From assembly GCA_009885185.1 (NCBI GenBank), contig VFLF01000379.1:1-7691 (forward strand): 7,691 nucleotides of DNA. Reading direction: 5' to 3'. Below the pieces are notes generated by a model, which had not been told where the DNA came from, did not search any database, and was given only the letters and a program-made list of their open reading frames with translations. The translations under genes and the position numbers were made by a program. Shown in pieces: positions 5,537 to 7,691 of this stretch. Source of the DNA: Nitrosomonadales bacterium (GTDB taxonomy: Bacteria > Pseudomonadota > Gammaproteobacteria > Burkholderiales > SG8-41). Numbering within the stretch: position 1 is the first letter of the stretch; every line of letters begins with the position of its first letter.

Positions 5537-6454
5537 ATGAAACGCATCACCAGTTTGGTTTCCGCACTGATCGCGGGCATCGCATTCACCGGCGCATCGG
5601 TCGCGCAAGACGGCGGTACATTGAAAAAAATTCGCGACACCGGCGTGATCAAAATCGGCAATCGCGACGCGTCAATTCCGTTTTCGTACCTCGACGACAA
5701 GCAGCAGCCTGTCGGCTACGGCGTCGATATCTGCATGAAGGTTGCCGATGCGATCAAGGCCAATCTTAAAATGCCCAACCTCAAGGTTGAGTTCGTGCCG
5801 GTGACCTCGCAAACGCGCATCCCCATTCTGACCGGCGGCAACATTGATCTCGAATGCGGCTCCACCACCAACAGCGTCGAGCGCCAGAAACAGGTCGCCT
5901 TCGCACCGACCTACTTCGTAACCGGCACCAAAATCGTCGTCAAAAAAGATGCCGGCATCAAGAGCTACGATGACCTGAAAGGCAAGACCGTGGTGTTCAC
6001 GCAAGGTACCACCAACGAACGCGCGATGAAGGCGTACAACGACGAGAAAAAACTCGGCATCAATTTCATCCCCGCGAAAGATCATGCCGAATCCTTCCTC
6101 GCCGTCGAGACCGGCCGCGCGGTGGCGTTCCCGATGGACGATATCATTCTCTACGGCCTGAAAGCCAACGCCAGAAACCCGGATGATTTTCTGGTGGTCG
6201 GCGAATTCCTCTCCGACGACCCCTACGGCATCATGATGCGCCGTGACGACACCGAGTTCAAAAAACTGGTCGATGGCGTGGTGGCCGGCCTCTACAAGAG
6301 CGGCGAGATCAACAAGATTTACGCCAAATGGTTCCAGTCGAAAATCCCGCCCAAGGGCGTAAACCTCGGTTTTGCCATGTCCGACGCGCTGAAAGAAGCG
6401 ATTAAGAACCCGAACGACACCGGTGTGGGACCCTGCGGCAGGATGAAGTGCTGA
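5537..6454 (+). CDS. gltI: Glutamate/aspartate ABC transporter, periplasmic substrate-binding protein
   Basis: Captures L-glutamate or L-aspartate in the periplasm and delivers it to the GltJK permease. 305 residues, close to the roughly 302 of E. coli GltI. Seen: a typical Sec signal peptide, MKRITSL followed by a hydrophobic core, with cleavage predicted after SVA (residue 23). The family 3 binding-protein fold follows: IKIGNRDASIPFSYLDD, YGVDICMKVADAI, and the GltI-type block GGNIDLECGSTTNSVERQKQ. FTQGTTNERAMKAYN, AKDHAESFLAVETGRAVAFPMDD and KWFQSKIPPKGVNL follow, all recognisable against E. coli GltI. The C terminus carries a short extension, GVGPCGRMKC, with Cys300 and Cys305. It is first in the gltI-gltJ-gltK order, with its own promoter candidate and a strong RBS, and is followed by an intrinsic terminator. 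Other names for close relatives are aapJ-like or bztA-like, but the order and similarity favour gltI. Confidence 0.95.
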   Translation: MKRITSLVSALIAGIAFTGASVAQDGGTLKKIRDTGVIKIGNRDASIPFSYLDDKQQPVGYGVDICMKVADAIKANLKMPNLKVEFVPVTSQTRIPILTGGNIDLECGSTTNSVERQKQVAFAPTYFVTGTKIVVKKDAGIKSYDDLKGKTVVFTQGTTNERAMKAYNDEKKLGINFIPAKDHAESFLAVETGRAVAFPMDDIILYGLKANARNPDDFLVVGEFLSDDPYGIMMRRDDTEFKKLVDGVVAGLYKSGEINKIYAKWFQSKIPPKGVNLGFAMSDALKEAIKNPNDTGVGPCGRMKC

Positions 6455-6473
6455 TCGCATAGTTTCGCATGCT

Positions 6474-6504
6474 AAGGGGCGTCCGCACGGGACGCCCTTT
6501 TTTT
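6474..6504 (+). terminator. Intrinsic terminator between gltI and gltJ
   Basis: GGGCGTCC (6477-6484), a 5-base loop GCACG, GGACGCCC (6490-6497), then seven T (6498-6504). The 8-bp GC-rich stem is perfect and can extend outward by G-T and two A-T pairs. It lies 22 bases after the gltI stop and ends 30 bases before the gltJ ATG, inside the transporter operon. It probably stops most transcripts after gltI and lets a fraction read through, a known way of making binding protein in excess over permease. Confidence 0.9.
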
Positions 6505-6534
6505 GTCCCTGATTTGCGGTAAAGTCACATCACC

Positions 6535-7263
6535 ATGGATTTCAGCGTCTTCCTCCAGCCCGCCTTCTCCGGCGGCGGCGTCTACCTCGACTGGGTTTAC
6601 TCCGGCATCAAGTGGACGCTGCTGGTATCCATACTCGCGTGGATCATTGCCTTTAGCGTGGGCTCGGTGCTGGGCGTATTGCGTACCACGCCGCTGGCGT
6701 GGCTGCGCGTGCCGGCGACGATCTACGTTGAAATATTTCGCAATATCCCGCTGCTGGTGCAGATGTTCATCTGGTATTTCGTGCTGCCCGAGCTGGTGCC
6801 CAAGGAATTCGGCAAGTGGTTGAAGACCGGCTTGCCGATGCCGGAATTCACCAACGCGGTGCTGTGCCTCGGGTTCTACACCGCCTCGCGCGTGGCCGAG
6901 CAGGTGCGCTCCGGCATCCAGTCGATCCCCAAGGGGCAGACCGCCGCCGCGCTGGCGATGGGCCTCACGTTGCCGCAAGCCTACCGCCATGTGCTGCTGC
7001 CGATGGGCTACCGCATCGTGATTCCGCCGCTCACTTCTGAATTTCTCAACATCTTCAAGAACTCATCGATTGCACTCACCATCGGCGTGCTCGAACTCAC
7101 CGCGCAGGCGCGGCAGATTTCCGAATACACCTTCAAGACCTTCGAGGCGTTCACCGTCGCCACTGCGGTCTACATCATCATCACGCTCACCGTGACATTC
7201 GTCATGCGCCGGCTGGAAGCCCGCGTGCGCGTGCCGGGCTACCTCGGCATGCAGGACAAATAG
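6535..7263 (+). CDS. gltJ: Glutamate/aspartate ABC transporter permease GltJ
   Basis: An inner-membrane subunit of the acidic amino-acid importer, 242 residues, HisMQ-type permease fold with about five transmembrane helices. Seen: GIKWTLLVSILAWIIAFSVG (first TM), YVEIFRNIPLLVQMFIWYF (second), and TNAVLCLGFYTASRVAEQVR. The cytoplasmic EAA loop (about residues 122-156, EQVRSGIQSIPKGQ, ALAMGLTLPQAYRHVLLP) contacts the ATPase. C-terminal helices include LNIFKNSSIALTIGVLEL. The insert PELVPKEFGKWLKTGLPMPEF is typical of GltJ and separates it from GltK. The start is fixed: an in-frame TAA at 6520-6522 precedes it and no other start codon lies between. There is no good Shine-Dalgarno, so translation may be modest. 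It lies between the gltI terminator and gltK, which starts 3 bases after its stop. I see no promoter of its own, so it should depend on readthrough. Confidence 0.95.
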   Translation: MDFSVFLQPAFSGGGVYLDWVYSGIKWTLLVSILAWIIAFSVGSVLGVLRTTPLAWLRVPATIYVEIFRNIPLLVQMFIWYFVLPELVPKEFGKWLKTGLPMPEFTNAVLCLGFYTASRVAEQVRSGIQSIPKGQTAAALAMGLTLPQAYRHVLLPMGYRIVIPPLTSEFLNIFKNSSIALTIGVLELTAQARQISEYTFKTFEAFTVATAVYIIITLTVTFVMRRLEARVRVPGYLGMQDK

Positions 7264-7266
7264 CCC

Positions 7267-7691
7267 ATGTTCAGCCAGTTCGACTTCGACGTCATCCAGC
7301 GCTCGCTGCCCTTTCTGTGGCAGGGCATGATGTTTTCACTGGGACTAACGCTGTTGGCGATGGTGGGCGGCATCATCCTCGGCACGCTACTGGCGCTGAT
7401 GCGCCTGTCGCCCTATAAAATCATCAGCATGCCGGCAGGCGGCTATGTCAATTTGCTGCGCGCAACGCCGCTGATCCTGGTGATTTTCTGGTTTTATTTT
7501 CTGCTGCCGATCGCAATGAAAAAAATCACCGGCAATCCGTACGCGAGCGGCCTCGGCCCCTTCTATTCCGCGCTGATTACCTTCACCCTGTTCGAGGCCG
7601 CCTACTACTGCGAGATCATCCGCGCCGGCATCCAGAGCGTGCCGCGTGGACAAGTCAGTGCTGCCTACGCGCTGGGCCTCACCTACCCGCA
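7267..7691 (+). CDS. gltK: Glutamate/aspartate ABC transporter permease GltK (3' partial)
   Basis: 141 complete codons from ATG 7267, open to the window edge; a full GltK is about 220-225 residues, so roughly 80 are missing. HisMQ-type permease, partner of GltJ. Seen: N-terminal MFSQFDFDVIQRSLPFLWQG, first TM MMFSLGLTLLAMVGGIILGT, and the pairing segment GGYVNLLRATPLILVIFWFY. ITFTLFEAAYYCEIIRAGIQ follows, and the EAA loop runs from Glu116 (GIQSVPRGQ, AAYALGLTYP) to the edge. The start is 3 bases after the gltJ stop, with AGGA 10 bases upstream inside gltJ, consistent with coupled translation. The ATPase gene gltL is expected next, outside the window. Confidence 0.93.
   Translation, partial: MFSQFDFDVIQRSLPFLWQGMMFSLGLTLLAMVGGIILGTLLALMRLSPYKIISMPAGGYVNLLRATPLILVIFWFYFLLPIAMKKITGNPYASGLGPFYSALITFTLFEAAYYCEIIRAGIQSVPRGQVSAAYALGLTYP

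Noticed and set aside
5672..6460. 262-codon open frame on the minus strand opposite gltI
   Set aside because: It mirrors gltI, whose product is unmistakable; the antisense translation is His/Asp/Gly-rich with no recognisable domain, and GC-rich codon bias explains the lack of stops.
1..7691. Searched by eye for CRISPR repeats, tRNA, IS ends, toxin-antitoxin pairs and defence genes
   Set aside because: None seen; the window is nearly all coding for transport and metabolic genes with uniform composition apart from the short AT-rich stretch before gltI.

Overview
The window is an ordinary-looking chromosomal segment of a GC-rich (roughly 60%) Gram-negative bacterium, most likely a betaproteobacterium. 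That placement is an inference from the GltI/GltJ/GltK protein sequences and the codon choice, not from a marker gene. Coding density is high, nearly every gene is on the + strand, and I see no mobile element, CRISPR array, tRNA or rRNA.

Left part (1-4253): two tandem SulP-family (SLC26-type) anion transporters with C-terminal STAS domains, then a PduO-type ATP:cob(I)alamin adenosyltransferase whose start codon overlaps the end of the second transporter by 8 bases. The first transporter is cut at its 5' end by the window edge. It carries an insertion of about 125 residues, rich in charged helix, between predicted TM7 and TM8; its neighbour lacks this insertion. The second transporter has a short Cys-rich tail (CxxCx7C) and an Ala where its partner has a Ser in the STAS loop.

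Middle part (4257-5399): a small minus-strand single-domain cupin converges on the adenosyltransferase. It diverges, across 63 bp, from an aspartate/glutamate-racemase family gene on the + strand.

Right part (5400-7691): an acidic amino acid ABC importer in the order gltI (periplasmic binding protein), gltJ and gltK (permeases; gltK is cut by the right edge). A plausible sigma70 promoter with an AT-rich upstream stretch precedes gltI. A strong intrinsic terminator sits between gltI and gltJ, which would make much more binding protein than permease. The ATPase gene gltL probably lies beyond the right edge. The racemase next to the importer suggests a local theme of aspartate/glutamate uptake and stereochemical interconversion.

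I do not see a clearly new multi-gene system. The most unusual element is the extra domain inside the first SulP transporter. The gltI/gltJ terminator and the SulP-adenosyltransferase overlap are the next most interesting.
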